Shown here: one piece after another, positions 42,353-49,711 of the stretch
Position numbering within the stretch: the first letter of the stretch is position 1
Layout of the letters: each line of letters opens with the position of its first letter
From: Clostridiales bacterium
GTDB lineage: Bacteria > Bacillota > Clostridia > Christensenellales > Aristaeellaceae
Reading direction: 5' to 3'
DNA: 64,000 nt
Assembly (NCBI GenBank): GCA_015056365.1
Contig: SVGM01000011.1
Location: forward strand, 43,016 to 107,015
The notes under the pieces: generated by a model
Told to the model about the DNA's origin: nothing
Seen by the model: only the letters and a program-made list of their open reading frames with translations
Database searches by the model: none
Made by a program: the position numbers and the translations under genes

Positions 42353-43318
42353 TTACGCCTTGCCGTTGGAGCCCAGCACGTTGACGATCTTGTGCTGCAC
42401 CATCTCGCCCAGCGCCTTGCGGGCGTCGGTCAGGTACTGGCGGGGATCGAAGTGATCGGGATGATCGATCAGGTGCTTGCGGATCATAGCGGTGAAGCTG
42501 ATGCGCAGGTCGCTGTCGATGTTGATCTTACATACGGCCATGGAAGCAGCCTTGCGCAGCTGTTCCTCGGGGATGCCGACGGCGTCGGGCATCTTGCCGC
42601 CGTTCTCGTTGACGATCTTCACAAAGTGCTGGGGCACAGAGGAAGCGCCGTGCAGAACGATGGGGAAGCCGGGCAGACGCTTGGAGACTTCCTCCAGGAT
42701 GTCGAAGCGCAGGGGCGGGGGCACCAGGATGCCCTGCTCGTTGCGGGTGCACTGCTCAGCGGTGAACTTGAAAGCGCCGTGGCTGGTGCCGATGGCGATG
42801 GCCAGAGAGTCGCAGCCGGTGCGGGTGGCGAACTCTTCCACTTCTTCGGGGCGGGTGTAGCTGGAATCGGCGGCGGAAACCTTCACGTCGTCTTCCACGC
42901 CGGCCAGACGGCCCAGTTCGCCTTCAACGGTGACGCCGCGGTCATGAGCGTAATCAACGACCTTCTTGGTCAGGGCGATGTTTTCTTCAAAGCTCAGGTG
43001 GCTGCCGTCGATCATAACGGAGGTGAAGCCGCCGTCAATGCAGCTCTTACAGGTTTCGAAATCGGGGCCGTGATCCAGATGCAGAGCGATGGGCAGGCCG
43101 GTCTCCTGAACGGCAGCCTCTACCATCTTCACCAGGTAGGTATGGTTGGCGTAGGCGCGGGCGCCCTTGCTCACCTGCAGGATTACAGGAGCGTTCACAG
43201 CCTTGGCGGCCTCGGTGATGCCCTGCACGATCTCCATGTTGTTCACGTTGAAAGCGCCAACGGCGTAGCCGCCTTCGTAGGCTTTCTTAAACATTTCCTT
43301 AGTGTTTACCAAAGGCAT
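42353..43318 (-). CDS. fba: Class II fructose-bisphosphate aldolase
   Basis: 321 residues. Zinc-binding residues fit IALHLDHGPDFETCKSCID (His pair and Asp near 85) and GTSHGAFKF and IVLHGASSVP. GELGRLAGVEDD is the class II signature loop. It splits fructose-1,6-bisphosphate in glycolysis and runs in reverse for gluconeogenesis. AAGGAGG lies 9 nt before the ATG. The -10 TATAAT is at 43354-43359. Confidence 0.95.
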   Translation of the reverse strand: MPLVNTKEMFKKAYEGGYAVGAFNVNNMEIVQGITEAAKAVNAPVILQVSKGARAYANHTYLVKMVEAAVQETGLPIALHLDHGPDFETCKSCIDGGFTSVMIDGSHLSFEENIALTKKVVDYAHDRGVTVEGELGRLAGVEDDVKVSAADSSYTRPEEVEEFATRTGCDSLAIAIGTSHGAFKFTAEQCTRNEQGILVPPPLRFDILEEVSKRLPGFPIVLHGASSVPQHFVKIVNENGGKMPDAVGIPEEQLRKAASMAVCKINIDSDLRISFTAMIRKHLIDHPDHFDPRQYLTDARKALGEMVQHKIVNVLGSNGKA

Positions 43319-43353
43319 AGTTCAGGTCCTCCTTATATTGGGGTATCAACTGT

Positions 43354-43359
43354 ATTATA
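43354..43359 (-). promoter_or_regulatory. -10 box of fba
   Basis: Perfect TATAAT on the minus strand. No good -35 is present at 17 nt (TGTTCA). The rest of the 43319-43725 spacer, apart from the promoter at 43645, shows nothing I can assign; an in-frame run of 67 codons (43376-43579) lacks a plausible ribosome site. Confidence 0.5.
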
Positions 43360-43644
43360 CCACAGTCTTTGAAAAGTGAACAGGGGGATTGTTAAGAAAA
43401 AAACGCGTGGGAGATGCTTGAGGACAGCATTGTTTGAGAAAACTGGTTATTTGCAGACATGTCATATGCCTGATACAGCAACGAAAAAAAGGAGTTCATG
43501 TCATTTGATCCGCATTTGTTTTTTGATTGATTGGAAACTGACGCAGGGACGCGCTGGATGCGTGGAGAAGCTTTGGTGAGTTGCTTGCTTCACATTTCAG
43601 ATGGAGATTCCTGTGCGAAAAGTGCAAACAGCCTCTGCGCCCGC

Positions 43645-43673
43645 TTGCCTTAGCACGCGGGGAATGGTATAAT
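43645..43673 (+). promoter_or_regulatory. Promoter of the decarboxylase operon
   Basis: TTGCCT (43645-43650), 17-nt spacer, TATAAT (43668-43673). Confidence 0.75.
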
Positions 43674-43725
43674 AAAAAATTGTATGATATCGGCAGCAAT
43701 TGCCTGATACGGAGGAGGAAAAACC

Positions 43726-44916
43726 TTGGATATCCTTGCTATTCTCAAAGAGCTGTTCGCCGGTGTGATCTCGATGGTCTCCGTGGACGGTCTCAAGACG
43801 CTGGCCATGTTCATCATCGCCGGTGTACTGATCTATCTGGCTATCAAGAAGGACTATGAACCTGCCCTGCTTTTGCCCATCGGCTTCGGCGCCATTCTGG
43901 CCAACCTGCCTGACGCCGTGGTGCTGGGCGAGGACGGCTTCCTGAGCGTGTTGTTCAACGCCGGTATCGCCAACGAGCTGTTCCCCATCCTCATCTTCAT
44001 TGGTGTGGGTGCCATGATCGACTTCTCCCCCCTGCTGAAGGATCCCAGCATGATCTTCTTTGGCGCTGCGGCCCAGTTTGGTATCTTTGCGACCTTCCTG
44101 GTCTCTCTGGTGCTGATCCCCATCGTGCTGCCCGCCACCGCCGGCGATGAGAGCCTGATCCTGCGTTTGGCCTCCGCCATCGGCATCATCGGCGCTGCCG
44201 ACGGCCCCACCACCCTGTACGTTGCCAACCACTTCAACCTGAAGGACTACATGGCCCCCATCAGCGTGGCTGCCTACAGCTACATGTCTTTGGTGCCGGT
44301 CATCCAGCCCCCGGTTATCAAGGCGCTCACCACCAAGAAGGAGCGCATGATCCGCATGAACTACAACGAGGAGCGCGCTTCCAAGCTGGCGCTGATTCTC
44401 TTCCCCATCATCGTTACCGCCATCGCCGGTATCATCGTGCCCATGAGCGCGCCCCTGGTTGGCTCCCTCATGTTCGGCAATCTGATCCGTGAGTGCGGCG
44501 TGCTGGAGCGTCTCTCCAAGACCGCCCAGAACGAACTGGCCAACCTGGTTACCATCCTGTTGGGTATCACCATCGGCGGCACCATGGTGGCCGAGAACTT
44601 CCTGCGTCTGGACACCCTGCTGATCATGCTGCTGGGTCTGTTCGCCTTCGTGTTCGACACCGCCGGCGGTGTGCTCTTTGCCAAGCTGCTTAACATCTTC
44701 CGCAAGGAAAAGATCAACCCCATGGTGGGTGCGGCCGGTATCTCCGCCTTCCCCATGAGCGCCCGCGTCATCCAGAAGCTGGCCAAGGAGGAAGATCCCT
44801 ACAACTTCATCCTGATGCAGTCCATCAGCGCCAACGTGTCCGGTCAGCTGGGCTCTATCGTGGCCGGCGGTATGGTCATCACCCTGGTCAGCATGATGCT
44901 GGGCGGCATTTGGTAA
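43726..44916 (+). CDS. Na+-translocating decarboxylase, beta subunit
   Basis: 396 residues, a many-helix membrane protein of the OadB/GcdB/MmdB family, which pumps Na+ using the energy of decarboxylating a carboxybiotin protein. Conserved segments seen include GIIGAADGPTTLYVAN, the AYSYMSLVPVIQPP region and DTAGGVLFAKLLN. The start is TTG 43726, preceded by GGAGGA at about 8 nt; the conserved N-terminus begins there. No biotin carrier, alpha subunit or gamma partner of standard length is in the window except the small protein that follows. Substrate (oxaloacetate, methylmalonyl-CoA, glutaconyl-CoA or malonate) is not visible. Confidence 0.92.
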   Translation: MDILAILKELFAGVISMVSVDGLKTLAMFIIAGVLIYLAIKKDYEPALLLPIGFGAILANLPDAVVLGEDGFLSVLFNAGIANELFPILIFIGVGAMIDFSPLLKDPSMIFFGAAAQFGIFATFLVSLVLIPIVLPATAGDESLILRLASAIGIIGAADGPTTLYVANHFNLKDYMAPISVAAYSYMSLVPVIQPPVIKALTTKKERMIRMNYNEERASKLALILFPIIVTAIAGIIVPMSAPLVGSLMFGNLIRECGVLERLSKTAQNELANLVTILLGITIGGTMVAENFLRLDTLLIMLLGLFAFVFDTAGGVLFAKLLNIFRKEKINPMVGAAGISAFPMSARVIQKLAKEEDPYNFILMQSISANVSGQLGSIVAGGMVITLVSMMLGGIW

Positions 44917-44957
44917 TCGTCACTTTTGATACTTACGTTTGAAGGAAGGGTAACGAT

Positions 44958-45179
44958 ATGATGAAATGGTTTATGATGCTCACCGAAGCCGTAGAGCCTG
45001 TGAGCGAAGTGGTGGAGACTGCCGCTGCGGAAACCAACGCGCTGGTCGATCTGCCCCTGTTCACCAAAGGTCTTCTCACCACGGCCATGGGCCTTCTGGG
45101 CGTGTTCCTGGTACTGACGCTGTTCTTTGTCACCATCAAGCTGATGCAGCGCATTGGCGCCAAGAAGGACGAACAGTAA
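44958..45179 (+). CDS. Small gamma-like subunit (OadG-like)
   Basis: 73 residues with one membrane helix (about 38-60, LLTTAMGLLGVFLVLTLFFVTIK), preceded by a short acidic lead and followed by a charged tail (RIGAKKDEQ). The size, topology and place directly after the beta subunit fit an OadG-type gamma subunit that helps assemble the decarboxylase. GAAGGAAGGG precedes the ATG. OadG proteins are poorly conserved, so the call leans on context. Confidence 0.65.
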   Translation: MMKWFMMLTEAVEPVSEVVETAAAETNALVDLPLFTKGLLTTAMGLLGVFLVLTLFFVTIKLMQRIGAKKDEQ

Positions 45180-45198
45180 TCAAAGGAGGGCTTTGGGG

Positions 45199-45684
45199 AT
45201 GTATACACGAGAAGAGCAGGCTGTGGTTGCGGCGAAGTGCCGCAAGCGGATGCTTGTGACGTTTATTCCGGCGGCGATCGTGCTGGCAGCTGCCATTGCC
45301 CTGTTCGTTTGGGGTCAGATCAACCGCTACGATGAAACGTGGAAGATCACGGCCGCATTGACCATTCTTGGTGGCGGCTATGCCATTTTTATGTATGGCG
45401 TGTACGTCAAGCCCATGCGGAATTACCGCAACCATGTGAACTATATGCTGGATGGACGCGTCCGGGAAACCGCAGGCGTATTTAAGGCATTCTCCGACGA
45501 TGTGATGGAGAAGCACGGCGTCCAGTGCCATCCCCTGATGATCAACGTAGGCGAGAAGGATGACGGAGAGGACGACCGCCTGTTCTATTACGACGTGCTC
45601 AAGCCTGCGCCGGAGATGCCCCTTGGCACCCGCGTGGTGATCTCCAGCAACGATATGATGGTAGCGGAGATCCGAGAAGAATAA
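45199..45684 (+). CDS. Two-helix membrane protein of unknown function
   Basis: 161 residues. Two hydrophobic segments (about 18-38 and 52-72) precede a C-terminal domain of about 85 residues outside or inside the membrane, rich in charged residues (INVGEKDDGEDDRLFYYDVL). I do not recognise the family. ATG 45199 follows AAAGGAGGG by 8 nt and follows the gamma-like subunit, so it is the last gene of the decarboxylase operon; a role with that complex is inferred only from position. Confidence 0.7.
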   Translation: MYTREEQAVVAAKCRKRMLVTFIPAAIVLAAAIALFVWGQINRYDETWKITAALTILGGGYAIFMYGVYVKPMRNYRNHVNYMLDGRVRETAGVFKAFSDDVMEKHGVQCHPLMINVGEKDDGEDDRLFYYDVLKPAPEMPLGTRVVISSNDMMVAEIREE

Positions 45685-45703
45685 TCGCTGTTGACAGCAA
45701 AGC

Positions 45704-45733
45704 AAAACGGAGCCAATTCGGCTCCGTTTTTTC
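45704..45733. terminator. Bidirectional terminator
   Basis: ACGGAGCC, AATTC loop, GGCTCCGT flanked by an A-run and T6. It separates the decarboxylase operon from convergent thiN. Confidence 0.9.
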
Positions 45734-45746
45734 TATGGAAAGAATC

Positions 45747-46376
45747 TTATGGATGCTCCGTGATGATCACCAGCAGCGTGCCCTCGCCCACCGTGACGGA
45801 GGCAGACTCCCCGGTGTAGGCATTGCTGACACCAAGAGGAACATCACAGCTAAGCTCTGCGTTGTCCAGCAGATAACTCAGGCCGCGAAGGGTAACGCCG
45901 CGGGCGGTATCGCCATGACAGAAGACGCTGATCAACGTACCCACAGGACGAGGCGGCAGGGTCAGCGTGCCGTTGTGGAGCGCATAAACCAGATAGGCCT
46001 CGTCCACCAAGCGTACCGCTGCACCGGCTTTTGCATACCGGGCCATGCTTTGGAAATTGGCCAACAGGTGATCGATTCGTCCGCCGCCGCAACCATACAG
46101 GGCAAAATCCCGGTAGCCGCGCTGGTAACCTACCGCCAGCGCCAGCCCGGTGTCCGTGTCATCCTTGCGCACGGGATGGCGGATTAGCTCAACTCCGTCA
46201 GGCAACGCCGGCGGCTCGCCCAGGGAATCAAAATCGCCTAGCAAAATATCAGGCACAATCCCCAGACGCTGCAAAAAGGCATAGCCTCCGTCTGCTGCGA
46301 TTACCAGATCGCCCTGTGCGGGTTCCAGCTCCCGGGGCGTGAATTCGCCAGCTCCCACGATATAGCAGGTCGCCAT
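45747..46376 (-). CDS. thiN: Thiamine pyrophosphokinase
   Basis: 209 residues. MATCYIVGAGEF opens the family; LVIAADGGYAFLQRLGIVPDILLGDFDSLGEP holds the magnesium/ATP-binding aspartates; RKDDTDTGLALA and YGCGGGRIDHLLANF complete the catalytic site. It turns thiamine and ATP into TPP and AMP. Start 46376 follows GGAGGG; longer in-frame starts lie before that site. A riboswitch-controlled thiT lies 1.2 kb away on the other strand, so uptake and activation of thiamine are encoded close together. Confidence 0.93.
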   Translation of the reverse strand: MATCYIVGAGEFTPRELEPAQGDLVIAADGGYAFLQRLGIVPDILLGDFDSLGEPPALPDGVELIRHPVRKDDTDTGLALAVGYQRGYRDFALYGCGGGRIDHLLANFQSMARYAKAGAAVRLVDEAYLVYALHNGTLTLPPRPVGTLISVFCHGDTARGVTLRGLSYLLDNAELSCDVPLGVSNAYTGESASVTVGEGTLLVIITEHP

Positions 46377-46509
46377 GTGCATCCCTCCAGACAGGCTGAG
46401 TATACCGCCAATGCTGGGCTGCGTCAAGGTAAACGGTTTGGGGACCAGGCTGAATGCCCGGCGTAGCAGGGGTTTCAGCCTTATCAGCGCACCAAACAAA
46501 TCATCCATT

Positions 46510-46595
46510 TAACATAATACTTCAAACATAAATATATAATTAGCAATATTATTCTTGACATAATACTTGACAGATATTATTACGCGTGGTAGTAT
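46510..46595 (+). promoter_or_regulatory. AT-rich double promoter with direct repeats
   Basis: Two overlapping promoters are possible: TTGACA (46555-46560)-17-TATTAC and TTGACA (46567-46572)-17-TAGTAT (46590-46595). ACATAATACTT occurs twice, at about 46511 and 46558. Direct repeats are the usual operators of ribbon-helix-helix proteins, and the gene downstream encodes such a domain. The block is strikingly AT-rich for this genome. Confidence 0.7.
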
Positions 46596-46625
46596 TTAGT
46601 CAACAAAGAAAAGGAGGTTGCCCCC

Positions 46626-47255
46626 ATGTCTGAGATGAAAACCAACGCTGTCAATGAAGCCCTGAACCTGCCCCTGAGCGAGCAGTTTGATCTGGATCTG
46701 TCCGCACTGCTGAAGCAGGACGGCAAAGCCACCCTTGTGATGATCGACCTTGACAACTTCATGCAGGTCAACGATGACTACGGCATCGCCGAGGGTGACC
46801 GGGTGCTGATTGCCTGCGGCGAATACCTGAAGAAAGCCCTGCCTGAGGACGCGAACCTCTACCGCTACGGCGGCGACCAGTTTGCCGTGCTCTTTGGCAG
46901 TAACTACGAAAAGGAGGACGTGTTCCTGCTGATGGAGCGCATCCGTACCGGTCATGATTGTCCCCTGCCGAACGGCGGTCACCAGACCCTGTCCGCTGGT
47001 ATCGCCTCCACTCCCGATGACGGCGAGCTGCCCGGCGAGATCATCCGCAAAGCGGACGCCGCCATGGTGCGTGCCAAGCGCTCCGGTTATAACCGTGTGT
47101 GCCTGGCTCGCGAGGAGAAGATGGTGGTCAAAACGGCCCACTATCCCCAGGATATGCTCCATCGCCTGACCAAGCTGAGCAAGCGGGAAGGCGCCAGTGA
47201 GGCCATTCTGCTGCGGGAGGCGCTTGAGCAGCTTTTGCGCAAGTACGACGTATAA
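46626..47255 (+). CDS. Degenerate GGDEF domain with C-terminal ribbon-helix-helix
   Basis: 209 residues. The GGDEF-like domain spans about 30-160: LVMIDLDNFMQVNDDYGIAEGD is the metal/GTP loop, and the signature at residues 82-86 reads GGDQF, with Gln85 in place of the Glu needed by active diguanylate cyclases. No RxxD inhibition site is seen. The tail (about 170-209, YPQDMLHRLTKLSKREG then ASEAILLREALEQLLRKY) fits a CopG-type ribbon-helix-helix DNA-binding fold. It may be a nucleotide-sensing repressor rather than a cyclase. AAAGGAGG lies 9 nt before the ATG. Confidence 0.85.
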   Translation: MSEMKTNAVNEALNLPLSEQFDLDLSALLKQDGKATLVMIDLDNFMQVNDDYGIAEGDRVLIACGEYLKKALPEDANLYRYGGDQFAVLFGSNYEKEDVFLLMERIRTGHDCPLPNGGHQTLSAGIASTPDDGELPGEIIRKADAAMVRAKRSGYNRVCLAREEKMVVKTAHYPQDMLHRLTKLSKREGASEAILLREALEQLLRKYDV

Positions 47256-47261
47256 GGTGGA

Positions 47262-47289
47262 CGTCCGCTCCGCCTTCGCGGAGCGGACG
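47262..47289 (+). other. Hairpin after the GGDEF-RHH gene
   Basis: A perfect 12-bp stem (47262-47273 with 47278-47289) has a CTTC tetraloop but no T-run, so termination is uncertain. Confidence 0.6.
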
Positions 47290-47401
47290 CCTCAGTGTGT
47301 TGGCGGATCGAAGCCGCGGCCTTATCGGGCGGGGCCCCTTGCCTCACCTCGGCGGTTGACAGCGGCGCGGTTTTCGCTATCGTGCTAGTGCTGTATTTTG
47401 G

Positions 47402-47430
47402 TTGACAAATTGTCCATGTGCCGCTATACT
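47402..47430 (+). promoter_or_regulatory. thiT promoter
   Basis: TTGACA (47402-47407), 17-nt spacer, TATACT (47425-47430). Confidence 0.85.
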
Positions 47431-47450
47431 GTTCATGTGCTAAAGAGCAC

Positions 47451-47540
47451 AAAGGGGTGCTGACGTACGTCGGCTGAGATCGGGTGTGTGCCCGGGACCC
47501 TGGAACCTGATCCGGGTAATGCCGGCGTAGGAATCAACGG
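47451..47540 (+). promoter_or_regulatory. TPP riboswitch
   Basis: The THI-element landmarks are present in order: GGGGTGC, GGCTGAGA, GAACCTGATCCGGGTAATG and CGGCGTAGG. The RNA binds thiamine pyrophosphate and lowers expression of the transporter downstream. A terminator-like stem (47557-47585) followed by TTTCGTTTT lies between it and thiT. Confidence 0.97.
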
Positions 47541-47556
47541 AATAACGTCCATTGAG

Positions 47557-47594
47557 CCCGCGCTGCCTTACCCCGCAGTAGCGGGTTTCGTTTT
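47557..47594 (+). terminator. Attenuator of the thiT riboswitch
   Basis: CCCGC-GCTGC pairs with GCAG-TA-GCGGG (one bulge, one G.T pair), then TTTCGTTTT. TPP binding presumably favours this stem. Confidence 0.7.
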
Positions 47595-47615
47595 ATACGA
47601 AAGGGGCGGTATTTC

Positions 47616-48209
47616 ATGAACCAACGGAAACTGAGACAACTGGTGGAGTGCGCCTTGCTGATCGCTATCGGCACGGTGCTGAGTCTGTTCGACTTCAAGG
47701 GTCCCTGGGCCCTTGGCGGCGGCATTACGGTGTGCAGCATGCTGCCGCTGGTGATGATCGCGCATCGCCACGGCACGGTGATGGGCGTCGCCAGCGCGCT
47801 GGTGTACAGCCTGATCCAGATGCTGCTGGGGCTGAACAACGTGGCCTACGCGCCTGACGCGCTCACGGCCATCGGCATCATCGTTTTGGACTACGTCCTC
47901 GCCTTCACCCTGATCGGCTTTGCGGCCTGCTTCAACAAGCTGATCGCTGACCGTCGCTGGGCCATCGTTGTGGGCATCGTGGTCACCTTCCTGGGCCGCT
48001 TTGCGTGCCACTTCATCGGCGGCGTGATCATCTGGGAAGCCCTGTGGCCCAATGAGCTGGGCTGGGCGGCTCCCGTCTGGTCGCTGGCCTACAACGGCTC
48101 CTACATGATCCCCGAGATCATCATCACTGCCGTGGTGGCCTACCTGAGCTACGCTCCCTTGAAAAAGTACTGGCACGGCGAGGACCTGCCCAAAGCGCAT
48201 CAGGCGTGA
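47616..48209 (+). CDS. thiT: Thiamine transporter ThiT (ECF substrate-binding subunit)
   Basis: 197 residues with six predicted helices. ThiT landmarks include the tryptophan-rich thiamine pocket (GGVIIWEALWPNELGW) and the opening LVECALLIAIGTVLSLF. As an ECF S-component it needs an energising EcfAAT module, which is not in this window. The riboswitch upstream fixes thiamine as the substrate. AAAGGGGCGG precedes the ATG. Confidence 0.95.
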   Translation: MNQRKLRQLVECALLIAIGTVLSLFDFKGPWALGGGITVCSMLPLVMIAHRHGTVMGVASALVYSLIQMLLGLNNVAYAPDALTAIGIIVLDYVLAFTLIGFAACFNKLIADRRWAIVVGIVVTFLGRFACHFIGGVIIWEALWPNELGWAAPVWSLAYNGSYMIPEIIITAVVAYLSYAPLKKYWHGEDLPKAHQA

Positions 48210-48234
48210 GGCCAGCTGCTGTGACAGCGTAAAG

Positions 48235-48263
48235 AAGCGATCCGGATTTCCGGATCGCTTTTG
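48235..48263 (+). terminator. Terminator after thiT
   Basis: AAGCGATCCGG (48235-48245), ATTT loop, CCGGATCGCTT (48250-48260), then TTTG. Confidence 0.85.
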
Positions 48264-48348
48264 CTGCTCTTCAGGCATCGCTGTCAGGGCTTTTCTTTTG
48301 GCAGGTTTTCGTGTATCATGACGATAGTAATCATGGGAGGGCGATAGC

Positions 48349-48930
48349 GTGAGCCACTTTTTTGCCTATCTTGACCGACTGAAGCTGATCCGCCGCTGGG
48401 GACTGATGCGGAACATCGAGCAGGAAAACGACATGGAGCATAGTATGCAGACCGCGATGATCGCCCATGGGCTGGCAGTGCTGGGTAACCGCCGCTTCGG
48501 CAGCCAGGTGAGCCCGGAGCGGGTGGTGGCGCTTGCCATGTACCACGATGCCAGCGAGGCTCTGACGGGTGACCTGCCCACACCGGTAAAGTATAAGAAT
48601 CCGGAGATCCAGAGCGCCTACCAGGACATTGAGCAGCGCGCCAGAGAGCGACTGATCCAAATGCTGCCGGAGGATATGCGGGAGGATTTCCTGCCCTATG
48701 TGCAGCCGGACGAAAACAGCGAGGAGTGGCAGCTGGTGAAGGCCGCTGACCGCATCAGTGCCTATATCAAGTGCCTGACGGAGGAAAAGCTGGGCAACGC
48801 AGAATTCGCTCAGGCCAAGGCCACCATTCTGGAAAGCATTCTGCGCAATCCGCTGCCTCAGGTGCAGGTGTTTATGGAGCAGTTTGTGCCCAGCTACACC
48901 CTGTCACCCGACGAACTGAGCCAGGGCTAA
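48349..48930 (+). CDS. YfbR-like 5'-deoxynucleotidase (HD domain)
   Basis: 193 residues. The HD-domain metal ligands are in ENDMEHSMQTAMIAH (first His), ALAMYHDASEALTGDLPTPVK (His-Asp pair with the family's EALTGDLPTPVK) and LVKAADRISAYIKC (last Asp). YfbR removes the 5'-phosphate from deoxynucleoside monophosphates. The start is GTG 48349, preceded by GGGAGGG. It probably shares a transcript with the zinc-ribbon gene that follows by 27 nt. Confidence 0.9.
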   Translation: MSHFFAYLDRLKLIRRWGLMRNIEQENDMEHSMQTAMIAHGLAVLGNRRFGSQVSPERVVALAMYHDASEALTGDLPTPVKYKNPEIQSAYQDIEQRARERLIQMLPEDMREDFLPYVQPDENSEEWQLVKAADRISAYIKCLTEEKLGNAEFAQAKATILESILRNPLPQVQVFMEQFVPSYTLSPDELSQG

Positions 48931-48957
48931 TGCCCTGTGCCGAAAGGAAGTGTTCTC

Positions 48958-49611
48958 ATGGCGTTGATCCACTGCCCGGAATGCGGCAAGGAGATTTCCG
49001 ATCAGGCGCCCCATTGCATTCATTGCGGATATCCGCTCAGCACTCCCAAGTCAGTCGGGCGTTCTGCTAAGAGAATCGAAAAAAGCCCGCTTGCCCGAAA
49101 CAGCATCGCACCAAGGAAAGTCCTGTTGATTGCAGGCGCGGTGCTGATGGCTGTTGTGCTGGTGGTTGGCTGCCTGCTACAGTTTCGGGGTCCTTCCGTG
49201 CGTTTGCCCTACGGCGTCGCCCCAAACATGAGCAGCGGGGAAATGACCCGGCAGATGGAGGATCACGGCCTCCGGTTTGATCACGAATGGCTCAGCGGCC
49301 AGTATCAGACATACTTTTTTGAGTCCAGCTACGTCTATGGATTCAAAACCGGTTTTACTTCGTTGGACAGGACGCTTGACGGGACCAGGGTAAGCGTGGG
49401 GCACTTCTTTGAGGAAGACGCTGCGTACGGACGCAGCAATCCCAGCCCCCAGTTCAGCGCCTTGCGGGAGAAGCTCATCAGCGAATACGGCCAGCCGAGC
49501 CACGAAATTGAGGGATTGTGCACTTGGGAGGACGGCGCATACGAGCTGCGGTTGGACTATACCGACATGACCGGCGGCGCGCTGTGGATCGAGTATGCGT
49601 ACGAGCGATAA
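48958..49611 (+). CDS. Zinc-ribbon membrane protein (second of two)
   Basis: 217 residues. One zinc ribbon (CPECGKEISDQAPHCIHCGYPLS, about 5-28) is followed by a membrane helix (about 60-82) and an extracytoplasmic domain of about 130 residues. The topology repeats that of the protein at 34538, but the outer domain is not obviously similar by eye. No function is known to me. ATG 48958 was chosen with AAAGGAAG upstream. It follows the 5'-nucleotidase gene. Confidence 0.75.
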   Translation: MALIHCPECGKEISDQAPHCIHCGYPLSTPKSVGRSAKRIEKSPLARNSIAPRKVLLIAGAVLMAVVLVVGCLLQFRGPSVRLPYGVAPNMSSGEMTRQMEDHGLRFDHEWLSGQYQTYFFESSYVYGFKTGFTSLDRTLDGTRVSVGHFFEEDAAYGRSNPSPQFSALREKLISEYGQPSHEIEGLCTWEDGAYELRLDYTDMTGGALWIEYAYER

Positions 49612-49664
49612 CACGGCTTTCATATGCAGATGCGCCTGTCTCATCGAAAATGAATCATTGCATA

Positions 49665-49705
49665 GAAAAGGGGAACCGCTGCTTTGAAGCGGTTCCCCTG
49701 CTTTG
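49665..49705. terminator. Bidirectional terminator
   Basis: An 11-bp stem (49669-49679 with 49689-49699) is flanked by AAAAG on the left and TGCTTTG on the right. On the minus strand it ends with CCCCTTTTC, which suits the convergent fusion gene. Confidence 0.85.
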
Positions 49706-49711
49706 CTATGG

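Noticed and set aside
43376..43579. Possible 67-aa gene between fba and the decarboxylase operon
   Set aside because: No ribosome site at the start, no recognisable sequence, and the spacer otherwise looks non-coding.
47262..47289. Intrinsic terminator after the GGDEF-RHH gene
   Set aside because: The stem is perfect but no T-run follows, so it is listed only as a hairpin.
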